A stretch of 64,000 nt of DNA, taken from Gemmatimonadaceae bacterium. Lineage in GTDB: Bacteria > Gemmatimonadota > Gemmatimonadetes > Gemmatimonadales > Gemmatimonadaceae. The notes under the pieces were generated by a model. It did no database searches. It worked only from the letters and a program-made list of their open reading frames with translations, and was not told the DNA's origin. Positions 41,383 through 50,827 of the stretch are shown in pieces; positions within the stretch are counted from its first letter, which is position 1; the number at the start of each line of letters is the position of its first letter. The position numbers and the translations under genes were made by a program. The DNA is taken from positions 124,001-188,000 of the forward strand of contig DASXKV010000038.1 in assembly GCA_036496605.1 (NCBI GenBank). The letters run 5' to 3'.

Positions 41383-42657
41383 GTGCACGATACGCGGGCC
41401 CTGCGCGAGCAGGTCGACCTGCTGCGCGACGCAATGCGACGGCGCGGCGCAGATGATGGCATGCTCGAGCTCATCGATCGTGGCGAGGGCCTCGATCGCG
41501 ACCGGCGCACGCTGATCCAGGCGGTCGAGGAGCGGAAGGCGGCTCGCAACAGCAATTCCCAGGAGGTCGCGCGCCGGAAGAAGGCGAAGGAATCTGCAGA
41601 CGATCTCATTACACTTGGTCGTGACCTCGGTGAAGAGATTGCTCGACTGGAAGGCGAGCTCGATGGCGTCGAGGCGAATCTACGCGCTGTGCTCCTCGAG
41701 TTGCCTAACGTCACGCTGCCCGAGGTTCCCGCTGGCGGCGAGGAGTGCAACCGCGTCGTCGGCGAATGGGGAACTCCACGAGACTCCGCCGGCGTACGTC
41801 CGCACTGGGAGATCGGTGCGGCCCTCGGCCTCATCGACCTCGAGCGAGCCGCGAAGATCAGCGGCTCGGGCTTCGTGTGCTATCGCGCGTTAGGTGCTCG
41901 TCTTGTCCGCTCCTTGATCAACTTCTTCATCGATCTGCACGGACGCGAGCATGGCTACGAGGAAGTCTGGCCGCCGGTGCTCGTCAACCGCGCGACGATG
42001 ACCGGCACGGGACAGCTCCCGAAGTTCGAGGACGATGCGTATGCCGTGAAAGGCGACGACCTCTTCCTCATTCCCACCGCAGAGGTTCCCGTCACGAATC
42101 TGTATCGCGACGAGATCCTCGACGCCGATGTCTTGCCGAAAGGCTTTGTCGCCTACACGCCGTGTTTTCGACGTGAGGCGGGATCGGCGGGGAAGGACAC
42201 CCGCGGGATTCTCCGCACGCACGAATTCGACAAGGTCGAGCTCGTTCGCTACGCACTGCCGGAGGACTCCGCGAATCAACTCGAGATCCTGACTCGTCAC
42301 GCGGAAACGGCGCTCGAGCGGTTAGGCATTCCGCATCGCCGTAAACTGCTCGCGGCAGGCGACACTGGTTTCGCGTCCGCGATGACCTACGACCTCGAGG
42401 CGTGGGCGCCCGGTGTCGGTGCCTGGCTCGAAGTGTCGTCGTGCAGCAACTTCGCCGACTTCCAGGCGCGGCGAGCCAATATTCGTTTCCGCGCCGCCAA
42501 AGGCGACAAGCCGCGCTTCGTGCACACGCTGAATGGGTCCGGGCTTGCGCTGCCACGAACGATCGCCTGCATCCTCGAGCATCATCAGAACGCCGACGGC
42601 ACCGTTGCTGTCCCGGAGGCATTGAGGCCGTATCTAGGGACTGATCGGATCGGTTGA
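41383..42657 (+). CDS. serS: Seryl-tRNA synthetase
   Basis: Charges tRNA-Ser. 424 aa from GTG 41383. The N-terminal tRNA-binding coiled coil (about residues 1-110) and the class II catalytic core are present: VNRATMTGTGQLPKF, TAEVPVTNLYRDEIL, CFRREAGSAGKDTRG and the C-terminal NGSGLALPRTI. The downstream kinase gene overlaps its stop. Confidence 0.97.
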   Translation: MHDTRALREQVDLLRDAMRRRGADDGMLELIDRGEGLDRDRRTLIQAVEERKAARNSNSQEVARRKKAKESADDLITLGRDLGEEIARLEGELDGVEANLRAVLLELPNVTLPEVPAGGEECNRVVGEWGTPRDSAGVRPHWEIGAALGLIDLERAAKISGSGFVCYRALGARLVRSLINFFIDLHGREHGYEEVWPPVLVNRATMTGTGQLPKFEDDAYAVKGDDLFLIPTAEVPVTNLYRDEILDADVLPKGFVAYTPCFRREAGSAGKDTRGILRTHEFDKVELVRYALPEDSANQLEILTRHAETALERLGIPHRRKLLAAGDTGFASAMTYDLEAWAPGVGAWLEVSSCSNFADFQARRANIRFRAAKGDKPRFVHTLNGSGLALPRTIACILEHHQNADGTVAVPEALRPYLGTDRIG

Positions 42658-43811
42658 TCGTTATGCGCCGCGGCAGCCCCGAGCTGATCTTCGCCGCGCT
42701 GATCGCCCTGCTGCTCGGGTCGATTCTGTGGTACACGCATCATGTCGTCGGCGATTTGCGGCTCGAGGCTGCCCGATCGAGCCGTATCTACGCACGTATT
42801 TACCACGCGCTCGGAGACACGACCGAGGGCGCCGGAACGCAGGCACTGCTTGGGCTCTCGCGCAGCATCGTCGAGCAGGGCGTTCCCGTCATCGTCACGG
42901 ACACGGCGGGTAATCCCACCGCAGCGGCGAATCTCCCATTCGAGGCGACCGACGTCACGCGCGACGCGCGCGTCCGCGCCTACGTCCGCCGGCTCGATGG
43001 CGAGAACGCGCCCATCGTCGATCCGATGGTCGGGCAAATTCACTTCGGTAACACGCCACTGGTCGAGGGACTTCGAATCATTCCCGTGCTGCAGGTCGCG
43101 ACGGCGGCAATTCTCCTCATCCTCGGTTTCTATGTGATTCGCGTTCGCGGGAACGTGGCGCGCGAGCGGATCTGGGCAGGAATGGCGCGCGAGTCGGCGC
43201 ATCAACTTGGAACGCCGCTCTCCAGTCTGGCCGGCTGGATCGAATTGTTGGAGGAGCGCGTCGAGGAGCCGTCGACGGCGGCTGCCGCGGGCCACATGCG
43301 CGCTGATCTCGAGCGACTGGATCGTGTCGCGCATCGCTTCGAGCGAATAGGCCGCGATCCGAAATGTGAGGCCGTCGATGTCGCCGTTCTCGTCGATCGT
43401 GTTGCCTCGTACTTTCGGGCGCGCGTGCCGACGCTCGCCAATACCATCACCATCGATGTCACGCACGATGGCGCGAACGCAGCGATCAGCGGCGATCCGG
43501 TTCTGCTCGAGTGGGCGCTAGAAGTGCTGACGAAAAACGCGATCGACGCGCTCGCGGGCCGCGGCGGACGCATTCGCATGTCGACGGCGCGCCAATCCGA
43601 CGGCAGCGTGCGCATTCGCGTCGCGGACGATGGCCCGGGCATTCCCGCAAGCCTCCGCGCCGCGGTATTCGAGCCGGGATTCTCGACGAAGCAGAGCGGT
43701 TGGGGAATCGGACTCTCGCTCGCAAGGCGCATTGTCGAAGAGAATCATCGCGGGAAATTGGTTCTCGCCGCGGCCGACGCCGGTGCTACGTTCGACGTTA
43801 TACTTCGATGA
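42654..43811 (+). CDS. Membrane sensor histidine kinase (orphan)
   Basis: 385 aa from TTG 42654, or 382 from ATG 42663. Two membrane helices (about 10-30 and 145-165) enclose a small periplasmic sensor region. The H-box is of the ESAHQLGTPLSSL type with H183, and the ATPase has TKNAIDAL, DDGPGIP and GWGIGLSLARRIV. No response regulator is adjacent on this strand. It overlaps serS and pcrA by 4 bp each, so its partner must be elsewhere. Confidence 0.88.
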   Translation: MIVMRRGSPELIFAALIALLLGSILWYTHHVVGDLRLEAARSSRIYARIYHALGDTTEGAGTQALLGLSRSIVEQGVPVIVTDTAGNPTAAANLPFEATDVTRDARVRAYVRRLDGENAPIVDPMVGQIHFGNTPLVEGLRIIPVLQVATAAILLILGFYVIRVRGNVARERIWAGMARESAHQLGTPLSSLAGWIELLEERVEEPSTAAAAGHMRADLERLDRVAHRFERIGRDPKCEAVDVAVLVDRVASYFRARVPTLANTITIDVTHDGANAAISGDPVLLEWALEVLTKNAIDALAGRGGRIRMSTARQSDGSVRIRVADDGPGIPASLRAAVFEPGFSTKQSGWGIGLSLARRIVEENHRGKLVLAAADAGATFDVILR

Positions 43812-46165
43812 TGGAAGCACCGACGACAACGACTCTGCAGGACGATTGTCTTCTCGACGGCCTCAATCCCGCGCAGCGCGAGGCCGTGCTGCATCGCGAT
43901 GGTCCACTGCTCGTGCTCGCCGGCGCCGGATCCGGCAAAACGCGCGTGCTTACGATGCGCATCGCTCGGCTCGTCGAAGTGCACGGCGTCGATCCGAGCG
44001 CGATACTCGCTGTCACGTTCACGAACAAAGCCGCCGGCGAGATGCGCGAGCGCATCGAGCGCTTGCTCGGCCGGCCCACGAGGGGAATGTGGATCGGCAC
44101 CTTTCACGCGATCGGTGCGCGAATGCTTCGCGCGGGCGCGCATCTCGTCGAGCGTACACCGGCGTACACGATCTACGATCAGGATGATTCGCTGGCCGTC
44201 GTGAAGCGATTGATGGAGCGTCACGGCGTGTCGCCGAAGCAATACGCGCCGCGTGCAGTGCAGGGCGCCATCTCGGACGCGAAGAACGCGCTGGTCTCGC
44301 CACCCGAGTACGAGTCGCTCGCGATGAATCCGTTCTCCCGCACGGTAGCGCCAATCTACCGCGATCTGGGCGAGGCGCTGCGCGTCGCCAATGCCGTCGA
44401 CTTCGACGATCTCCTCGTCCTGCCCGTTAGGCTGCTGCGTGAGAATCCCAAGCAACTGGCAGCGTACCGCAATCGCTTCCGCTACGTGCTCGTCGACGAG
44501 TACCAGGACACGAATCGCGCGCAGTACGAGTTCGTGCGTCTCCTCGCCGGCGACATTGCCAACGTGTGCGTTGTCGGCGACGACGACCAGTCGATCTATG
44601 GCTGGCGTGGTGCCGACATCCGCAACATTCTCGACTTCAAGAAGGATTTTCCATCCGCCTCGATCGTTCGGCTCGAAGAGAACTATCGTTCGGCGCCGCC
44701 GATTCTCGATGTCGCGAACGCGGTGATCTCCGTCAACACCGGTCGCATGGGCAAGACATTGCGTGCGACCCGAAGCGGCGGCGAGCCCGTCACATCGGTG
44801 CGTGCGCTCGACGAGCGTGACGAAGCCGACTGGATCATCGAGGAGCTCACGAGCCTTCGTGGCATGAAGCATCTCGACCTCCGCGACTTCGCCGTCTTGT
44901 ATCGTACCAATGCGCAAAGCCGCGCACTGGAAGACGCCATGAATCGTCACGCGGTCCGCTATCGACTCGTGGGCTCCGTGCGCTTTTACGATCGGCGGGA
45001 GATCAAGGATCTCATGAGCTACCTCAAGCTCATCGCGAACCCCGCTGACGACGAGGCCTTTCGTCGCGCGGTGTCCGTTCCGAAGCGCGGACTCGGTGAA
45101 ACGACGCTCGAGATGCTCGCCGACGTGGCACGACGTGAACGCATCTCGCTCTTTGCAACGGCATCGCGCTCCGATCTGCTCGCTGGGATGCGTCCGGCCG
45201 CGCGTGGTGCGCTGGCACAGTTCATCGAGTTGATCGAGCGCTTTCGCGCGCAGGCCGAGGAGGCAGCGGTCGATGAGTTGTTGCGCGATCTCGTGGACGC
45301 CATCCGCTACGGCGACTATCTGAAGGCCGAAGGCCCCGAATCGTCAGATCGTCTCGACAACGTGAAGGAGCTCATCACGGGTGCTGCGGAGCTGGTGGCC
45401 GACGAGTTGGGCGAAGTCGGTTTGCGGCCGCTCGATCACTTTCTTCAGCGCGCGACGCTCGTCGCCGACGTCGATTCTCTGGATGGCGATGCGGACGCAG
45501 TGACGCTCATGACGCTGCATAACGCGAAAGGACTCGAGTTTCCCGTCGTCTTCATCAGTGGCCTGGAAGACGGACTCTTTCCTCTCGCGCGGGCGTATGA
45601 CGAGCCTGCGCAACTCGAGGAGGAACGGCGGTTGTTCTACGTGGGCATCACTCGCGCCGAGCGGAAGCTCTACCTCACCTACGCGGAGGAACGTCGTCGC
45701 AACGGCGAGCTGCTCGCGTCCAAGCCGTCCAGCTTCGTCGAATCCATTCCCGACGCGATGCTCGACAAGCGGAGCACCGTCAAGGTGCGAAGCACCGGCC
45801 GCTCGGCGATGCGTGGGCCGTCGTTAGGTTGGGGCGGTGGTCGACGCTCCGGCCGGGATAGCGGCCGCTTCTCCTTCGACGATGGGTTCGATGCGCCATT
45901 CCCTCCTTCGGCAGCGGCGCGGCGCCCCGGCACGCCCGTTACCCGCGAAGGGTACTTTCCGGACGACGAAAACGCGTCGCAGGATGCGCCGATCATCGCC
46001 GTTGGCGCGCGTGTGCGCCACCGAAAGTTTGGCGCCGGCACCATCGCGGAGCTTGCTGGCTCGGGACGCGAGCTCAAAGCGAAGGTGGATTTCGACGACG
46101 AGTCCGTGGGTCGGAAGACGCTCGTCGTTGCGCAAGCGAATCTCGAGCGGGAGATCGGCTCGTGA
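43808..46165 (+). CDS. pcrA: ATP-dependent DNA helicase PcrA/UvrD
   Basis: Superfamily 1A 3'-5' helicase in repair and replication. 785 aa from ATG 43808. Motifs: LNPAQREAV (Q motif), GAGSGKTR (motif I), VDEYQDTNRAQ (motif II), GDDDQSIYGWRGAD and VGITRAERKLYLT. A C-terminal Tudor-like domain (about 725-780) binds RNA polymerase in PcrA. It precedes gatCAB with a 4-bp overlap. Confidence 0.95.
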   Translation: MMEAPTTTTLQDDCLLDGLNPAQREAVLHRDGPLLVLAGAGSGKTRVLTMRIARLVEVHGVDPSAILAVTFTNKAAGEMRERIERLLGRPTRGMWIGTFHAIGARMLRAGAHLVERTPAYTIYDQDDSLAVVKRLMERHGVSPKQYAPRAVQGAISDAKNALVSPPEYESLAMNPFSRTVAPIYRDLGEALRVANAVDFDDLLVLPVRLLRENPKQLAAYRNRFRYVLVDEYQDTNRAQYEFVRLLAGDIANVCVVGDDDQSIYGWRGADIRNILDFKKDFPSASIVRLEENYRSAPPILDVANAVISVNTGRMGKTLRATRSGGEPVTSVRALDERDEADWIIEELTSLRGMKHLDLRDFAVLYRTNAQSRALEDAMNRHAVRYRLVGSVRFYDRREIKDLMSYLKLIANPADDEAFRRAVSVPKRGLGETTLEMLADVARRERISLFATASRSDLLAGMRPAARGALAQFIELIERFRAQAEEAAVDELLRDLVDAIRYGDYLKAEGPESSDRLDNVKELITGAAELVADELGEVGLRPLDHFLQRATLVADVDSLDGDADAVTLMTLHNAKGLEFPVVFISGLEDGLFPLARAYDEPAQLEEERRLFYVGITRAERKLYLTYAEERRRNGELLASKPSSFVESIPDAMLDKRSTVKVRSTGRSAMRGPSLGWGGGRRSGRDSGRFSFDDGFDAPFPPSAAARRPGTPVTREGYFPDDENASQDAPIIAVGARVRHRKFGAGTIAELAGSGRELKAKVDFDDESVGRKTLVVAQANLEREIGS

Positions 46166-46470
46166 CCATCTCGCTCGACGACGTCCGACACATCGCAGCC
46201 CTCGCTCGCCTTGGCGTCAGCCGCGAGCAAGCGCGTGCGGCTGCCGTCGAGCTGAGCTCCATTCTCGAGCACATGCAGGTGCTGTCGCAGGTCGATACCG
46301 GCGATGGCGACCTCGATGGAATCGAGCAGGACGCAATGCTCTTGCGAGCCGATGCGGGTCCGCCCATTCCGTTAATGCGGCCGCCCACCGATTTCGCGCC
46401 GTCCCTGCGCGACGGGTTCTTCCTCGTTCCGCGACTCGCGACGCACGAAGATCCGGAACCGTCTCCGTGA
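46162..46470 (+). CDS. gatC: Asp/Glu-tRNA amidotransferase subunit C
   Basis: Small subunit of the amidotransferase that converts misacylated Asp-tRNA-Asn and Glu-tRNA-Gln. 102 aa, opening with the typical DDVRHIAALARLGVS. Overlaps pcrA and gatA by 4 bp each. Confidence 0.92.
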   Translation: MTISLDDVRHIAALARLGVSREQARAAAVELSSILEHMQVLSQVDTGDGDLDGIEQDAMLLRADAGPPIPLMRPPTDFAPSLRDGFFLVPRLATHEDPEPSP

Positions 46471-47930
46471 TTGACGGCCTCGGCGACGGCGCCGCGCTTG
46501 CCGCGGCTGCCATCCGCGATGCCGTGGCAAACGGTGTCCGGTCGCCGCACGAGATCGTCGACGCAGCATTCGAGCGCGCGGGAGAGGTCCGGGCAGGCGC
46601 GGACGGCCTCAATGCCTTCCTCTGGAGCGACGAAGCGGCCGCGCATAACGAGGCGGACGGCGTCACGACGAGCGTCGCGGCAGGGAAAGCGGGCGCGCTT
46701 GCCGGCGTGCCCGTCGTCATCAAAGACAACATCGCCACACTCGGTTCGCCAACGACGTGCGGCTCGCGGATTCTGGAGCACTATCGCAGCCCTTTCGAGG
46801 CGACAGTCGTTCGGCGCCTGCGCGAGGCCGGGGCGATCGTGATTGCCAAAACGAACCTCGACGAGTTTGCGATGGGCTCGTCCACCGAGTACAGCTCGTT
46901 CGGCCGAACGAAGCATCCGTTCAATCACGCTCTCGTGCCGGGTGGCTCGTCAGGCGGTTCGGCGGCTGCGGTCGCGGCAGGCATTACGCCGATTGGGCTC
47001 GGCTCGGAGACTGGTGGATCGGTGCGACAGCCGGCCGCGTTCTGCGGCATAGTTGGCGTGAAGCCGACGTACGGTCGCGTGAGCCGGTACGGTCTCGTTG
47101 CGTTTGCGTCGTCGCTCGATCAGGTGGGCGTCTTGGGCATCAGCGTCGACGATGCCGCGCTCGCGCTCGAGGTCATTGCCGGCCGCGACGCTCGCGACGC
47201 GACCACCATCGATCGAGAAGTTGTGAATTATCGAATGCCCGCGGGTTCGCTCGATGGCGTGGTGATCGGGCGGCCGCGCGAATACTTCCCGCCGCAGCTC
47301 GATCATCAAATCGCCGAGCACTGCGAGCGCGCACTCGAGCACTGTCGCGCGCTTGGCGCCAAGGTCCGCGACGTGTCGTTGCCGAGTACGAATCTCGCGA
47401 TTCCAGTTTACTACATCGTCGCGCCCGCCGAAGCCTCGTCGAACCTGGCCCGATTCGACGGGGTTCGGTATGGATTGCGCGTCACCGATGACGGCTTGCG
47501 AGGGATGTACGAAGCGACGCGCTCCAACGGCTTCGGCCCCGAGGTCACGCGTCGAATTCTGCTTGGCACGTACGTTCTGTCCGCGGGCTACTACGACGCA
47601 TACTATGCGAAGGCGATGCACGTGCGTTCGCTCATCGCACGTGATTTTGCAGCCGTGTTCGAGTCGGGCGTCGATGTCCTTTTTACGCCGACGACGCCGA
47701 CGCCGGCCTTTCCCGCGGGGTCGAGGACGGATCCGTACGACATGTACCTGAGCGACATCTTCACGGTTACGGCAAACCTCGCTGGCATTCCTGCCATGTC
47801 GCTCCCAATCGGCCGCGTCGGCGGCTTACCCGTTGGCGGCCAGATCCTCGCGCCGCATTTCGCCGAGCGAAAGATGTTTGGCGTCGCTCGCGCGCTCGAG
47901 GGAGCGTTAGGCAGCGCGGCGCATCGATGA
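46467..47930 (+). CDS. gatA: Glu/Asp-tRNA amidotransferase subunit A
   Basis: Glutaminase subunit that releases ammonia for GatB. 487 aa from GTG 46467. The Ser-cisSer-Lys triad is visible: lysine in VVIKDN, and the serines in VPGGSSGGSAAAVAAG and GSETGGSVRQPA. Sits between gatC and gatB with 4-bp overlaps. Confidence 0.96.
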   Translation: MIDGLGDGAALAAAAIRDAVANGVRSPHEIVDAAFERAGEVRAGADGLNAFLWSDEAAAHNEADGVTTSVAAGKAGALAGVPVVIKDNIATLGSPTTCGSRILEHYRSPFEATVVRRLREAGAIVIAKTNLDEFAMGSSTEYSSFGRTKHPFNHALVPGGSSGGSAAAVAAGITPIGLGSETGGSVRQPAAFCGIVGVKPTYGRVSRYGLVAFASSLDQVGVLGISVDDAALALEVIAGRDARDATTIDREVVNYRMPAGSLDGVVIGRPREYFPPQLDHQIAEHCERALEHCRALGAKVRDVSLPSTNLAIPVYYIVAPAEASSNLARFDGVRYGLRVTDDGLRGMYEATRSNGFGPEVTRRILLGTYVLSAGYYDAYYAKAMHVRSLIARDFAAVFESGVDVLFTPTTPTPAFPAGSRTDPYDMYLSDIFTVTANLAGIPAMSLPIGRVGGLPVGGQILAPHFAERKMFGVARALEGALGSAAHR

Positions 47931-49417
47931 GCACTCGCGAATCCGTCGCCGGTCCGGAAACGCTCGATGCGCCGGCTTCCCGCGCCGGCTACGAGATGGT
48001 CGTCGGTCTCGAGGTGCACGTTCAGCTCCTGACGTGCACGAAAGCATTCTGCCTCTGCTCGCCCGAGTTCGGCTCGCCCCCGAATACGAACGTGTGTCCT
48101 GTCTGTCTCGGCTTACCGGGCGCTCTGCCGGTACTCAACGAGCACGTCGTCGATCTCGCCCTTCGCGCCGCGCTCGCACTGGACTGCGAGATTCATCCAA
48201 TCTCGATCTTCGCGCGGAAGAACTACTTCTACCCCGATCTTCCCAAGGGCTATCAGATCTCCCAGTATGATCGCCCGATCGCGACGGGAGGACACCTGAC
48301 GATCGAGAACGCCGATGGCTCCTCGACGGACGTCGGCATCACGCGCGTGCACATCGAGGAAGACGCCGGCAAGTCGATCCACGATCGGTATCCGGGCGCC
48401 AGCGCCATCGACCTCAACCGCGCCGGCGTACCGCTGATCGAGATCGTGACCGAGCCAGACATTCGTTCGGCGGCAGCCGCCGGCGCCTACCTCCGCTCCC
48501 TCAAACAGCTCCTCGAGTTTCTCGAGGTGAGCGACGTGAACATGGAGGAGGGAAGCCTTCGCGTCGATGCGAATATCAGCGCGAGACCGACGGGCACGAC
48601 CGTCCTCGGCACGAAGACCGAAGTCAAGAACATGAACTCCTTCTCCGCGGTCGAGCACGCGCTCGAGGCGGAGTTCGCGCGTCAGATCGTCGTCCTCCAG
48701 GCCGGGCAACGAGTCGTTCAGCAAACAATGTTGTGGGACGCTGGTTCCGGAGTCGTGCGTCCGGCGCGGTCGAAGGAGGAGAGTCACGATTATCGGTATT
48801 TCCCCGATCCCGATCTTCCGCCACTCGTGATCGAGCTCGCACGCATCGAGCAGGTGCGCGGTGAGTTGCCAGAGCTGCCTGCCGCGCGCCGAACGCGTTA
48901 TCGCCAGACCTACGCGCTCAACGCATACGATGCCGACGTCCTCACCGCAAGCAAAGCGTTAGGCGATTACTTCGAGGAAGTCGTGATGCAGCACGGCGAC
49001 GCGAAGACGGTGGCGAACTGGGTGATGGGCGAGGTGCTGGCGTCGCTCAAGGTGACGAAACGCGACATCGAGCACTTTCCAATTCGCGCCGCTGATCTTG
49101 CCGAGCTCCTCAATCTCGTTCGCGATGATGTGCTCAGCGGCACCGCCGCCAAGAGAGTCTTCGCGATCATGGCCGAAACGGGCGAGCGCGCGCCGCAGAT
49201 TGCCCAGCGCGAAGGGCTCGTTCAGGTGCGCGACGACGCTCCTCTGCGTGCCTGGGTCGAAGAAGTCATCGCCGAACACGAAGCCGAGGCGACCCGATTT
49301 CGCCGCGGGGAGCGTAAGCTCCTCGGCGTCCTCGTTGGATTCGTGATGAAAAAGTCGAACGGCCGGGCCGATCCGCGCCGCGTCAATCAGCTACTCGCCG
49401 AGCGGCTTGGGGCGTAG
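47927..49417 (+). CDS. gatB: Asp/Glu-tRNA amidotransferase subunit B
   Basis: ATP-dependent tRNA-binding subunit that transfers ammonia to the misacylated tRNA. 496 aa; opening YEMVVGLEVHVQLLT, zinc-type cysteines CLCS...CPVCLG, KNYFYPDLPKGYQISQYD and a C-terminal YqeY-like region. The presence of gatCAB suggests one or both of asnS and glnS may be absent. Its last 31 bp overlap the convergent phospholipase gene. Confidence 0.96.
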   Translation: MSTRESVAGPETLDAPASRAGYEMVVGLEVHVQLLTCTKAFCLCSPEFGSPPNTNVCPVCLGLPGALPVLNEHVVDLALRAALALDCEIHPISIFARKNYFYPDLPKGYQISQYDRPIATGGHLTIENADGSSTDVGITRVHIEEDAGKSIHDRYPGASAIDLNRAGVPLIEIVTEPDIRSAAAAGAYLRSLKQLLEFLEVSDVNMEEGSLRVDANISARPTGTTVLGTKTEVKNMNSFSAVEHALEAEFARQIVVLQAGQRVVQQTMLWDAGSGVVRPARSKEESHDYRYFPDPDLPPLVIELARIEQVRGELPELPAARRTRYRQTYALNAYDADVLTASKALGDYFEEVVMQHGDAKTVANWVMGEVLASLKVTKRDIEHFPIRAADLAELLNLVRDDVLSGTAAKRVFAIMAETGERAPQIAQREGLVQVRDDAPLRAWVEEVIAEHEAEATRFRRGERKLLGVLVGFVMKKSNGRADPRRVNQLLAERLGA

Positions 49418-50292
49418 AGCGGCAGCTCGAGCTGCTGCGAGAACGTCAGCGCGGAGTTGGGCATCCCGAAATGCCGCTCGGCTTCTTCACGCAGCTCGTC
49501 GTCGCCTTCACGACGCAGTACGTCGCGTCGCACGCGCTTCGCGAGACGCAATGGGTGGTCGCCTGACGGATCGAGGCGATACGGCTCCGATTTTTCGATA
49601 CGGCGCAGGAAATCGACGATGTAATCGAACGACCGCTCCAGGTAGCGGCCCACCTCTCCATCGGTGAGATCCCAGCGGCTGTTCTCTTTCATCAATTGAA
49701 AGATCCGCTGCCACGATTCGGAGTCGGCGACGACAACCATGCCCCGGAAGATCCGTCGATTCGTCGGCGTGCTGAAGATTGTCGGACTCAGTATCCGATC
49801 CAGCAATCCGTCGGATCGCGAGTGATCGAGCGTTATCAAATCACGCGCTCGGCGACTGTACCGCTCGCCAAGGTGCGTCTCGAAACGGCTCTCCCAGTAG
49901 CTGTGGCCGAGTGATGACGTGCTCGACGTGATCGCGAGCTGCTTCGGAACGAAGTAGTTGTGCGCAACGGCATCGGCGGCCAGGTGCGCGAGATAGCCTA
50001 ACGCGAATGCGCGCAGCGGATCATCTTCGGCGCCGTCGTAGATCTCGAGCCCGACGGTCCACGAATGGCAGTGCCGCCCGGCCGGCGCGTATTTCTTCGC
50101 GATACTCGTGTCCGCCGCGATGGAGCCGTACAGAAAGTCGTATGGGTACGCGCGCAACAACTCGGCGATCGCCGACGGAAGCAAGTCGAGCGAGCGCATC
50201 ACCGCTTCGCCGAGGAAGACGTGCGTTCCTGGAGTCCACGCATACGCCGCGGACGGAAGCAGCACCAGCGCTGCCCCTGCCAGCACGAGCAT
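49387..50292 (-). CDS. Zinc-dependent phospholipase C-family secreted enzyme
   Basis: About 301 aa from ATG 50292. A signal peptide ends AAYA, so the mature protein would begin with tryptophan (W19) followed by TPGTH; in zinc phospholipase C the mature N-terminal tryptophan is itself a zinc ligand. Further ligands are plausible in SIAAD, HCHSW, LAHLAADAVAHNYF. The start is uncertain: a better basic signal region lies upstream but only an ATT codon is available there (near 50348). It may hydrolyse phospholipids in the periplasm or outside. Confidence 0.7.
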   Translation of the reverse strand: MLVLAGAALVLLPSAAYAWTPGTHVFLGEAVMRSLDLLPSAIAELLRAYPYDFLYGSIAADTSIAKKYAPAGRHCHSWTVGLEIYDGAEDDPLRAFALGYLAHLAADAVAHNYFVPKQLAITSSTSSLGHSYWESRFETHLGERYSRRARDLITLDHSRSDGLLDRILSPTIFSTPTNRRIFRGMVVVADSESWQRIFQLMKENSRWDLTDGEVGRYLERSFDYIVDFLRRIEKSEPYRLDPSGDHPLRLAKRVRRDVLRREGDDELREEAERHFGMPNSALTFSQQLELPLYAPSRSASS

Positions 50293-50350
50293 GACCAACA
50301 ACGACGGCGCGTGCCTCGATCTCGGCGTGCCGCGTGTCGATTTGTGAATG

Positions 50351-50827
50351 CTAGATACCCAACCGTTTGCGTTGTCGTCGCAGCGCGCGCCGCAGATCGT
50401 GCAGCTCGGTCTCGACAACGTCATCGATTGCCTCCTGGGCCTTGCCGAGGTACTCGCGCACGTGATCGCGAATCTCGTCCCGCGGAATACGGTCCCAGAG
50501 ATCGGTGCTTGCGTCGCGCGCCCACGATGCGCCCCGCGCGCCGAGCTCCGCCGCCCGGGCGCCGGCCCACTTCGCGCCAATGGCCGCGCCACGAAGCATC
50601 GGCGACACGGGCCGACGTCCCGACGGTCCCCGCCGAACCAGCATTGTCGTGCCGACTCCGATCGCGACTCCGATCAGTGCCGCTGTCAGCAAATCATACT
50701 GCTCATCCGTTGCTCCGCGGCCGCGCGCCAACGCCCGGCCTCCCGCGCTCGGCCCCGCGCCGTCGCGAACGGAGCCGCGGTCGCGCGACATCGTCCTCGG
50801 TCGCCTCGGCATCGCTGTCGTAGCCAT
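50351..50827 (-). CDS. YtxH-like membrane-anchored protein
   Basis: A 158-residue basic protein with one membrane helix (about residues 48-65, LLTAALIGVAIGVGTTM) and an alanine/arginine-rich helical tail, reminiscent of YtxH/gas-vesicle GvpP-type proteins. Function unknown. Its N-terminal 125 bp overlap the neighbouring gene in another frame; ATG 50791 would reduce this to 89 bp. Confidence 0.55.
   Translation of the reverse strand: MATTAMPRRPRTMSRDRGSVRDGAGPSAGGRALARGRGATDEQYDLLTAALIGVAIGVGTTMLVRRGPSGRRPVSPMLRGAAIGAKWAGARAAELGARGASWARDASTDLWDRIPRDEIRDHVREYLGKAQEAIDDVVETELHDLRRALRRQRKRLGI

Noticed and set aside
43745-44950. Minus-strand frame of about 400 codons opposite pcrA
   Set aside because: Shadow of pcrA; repetitive charged composition.
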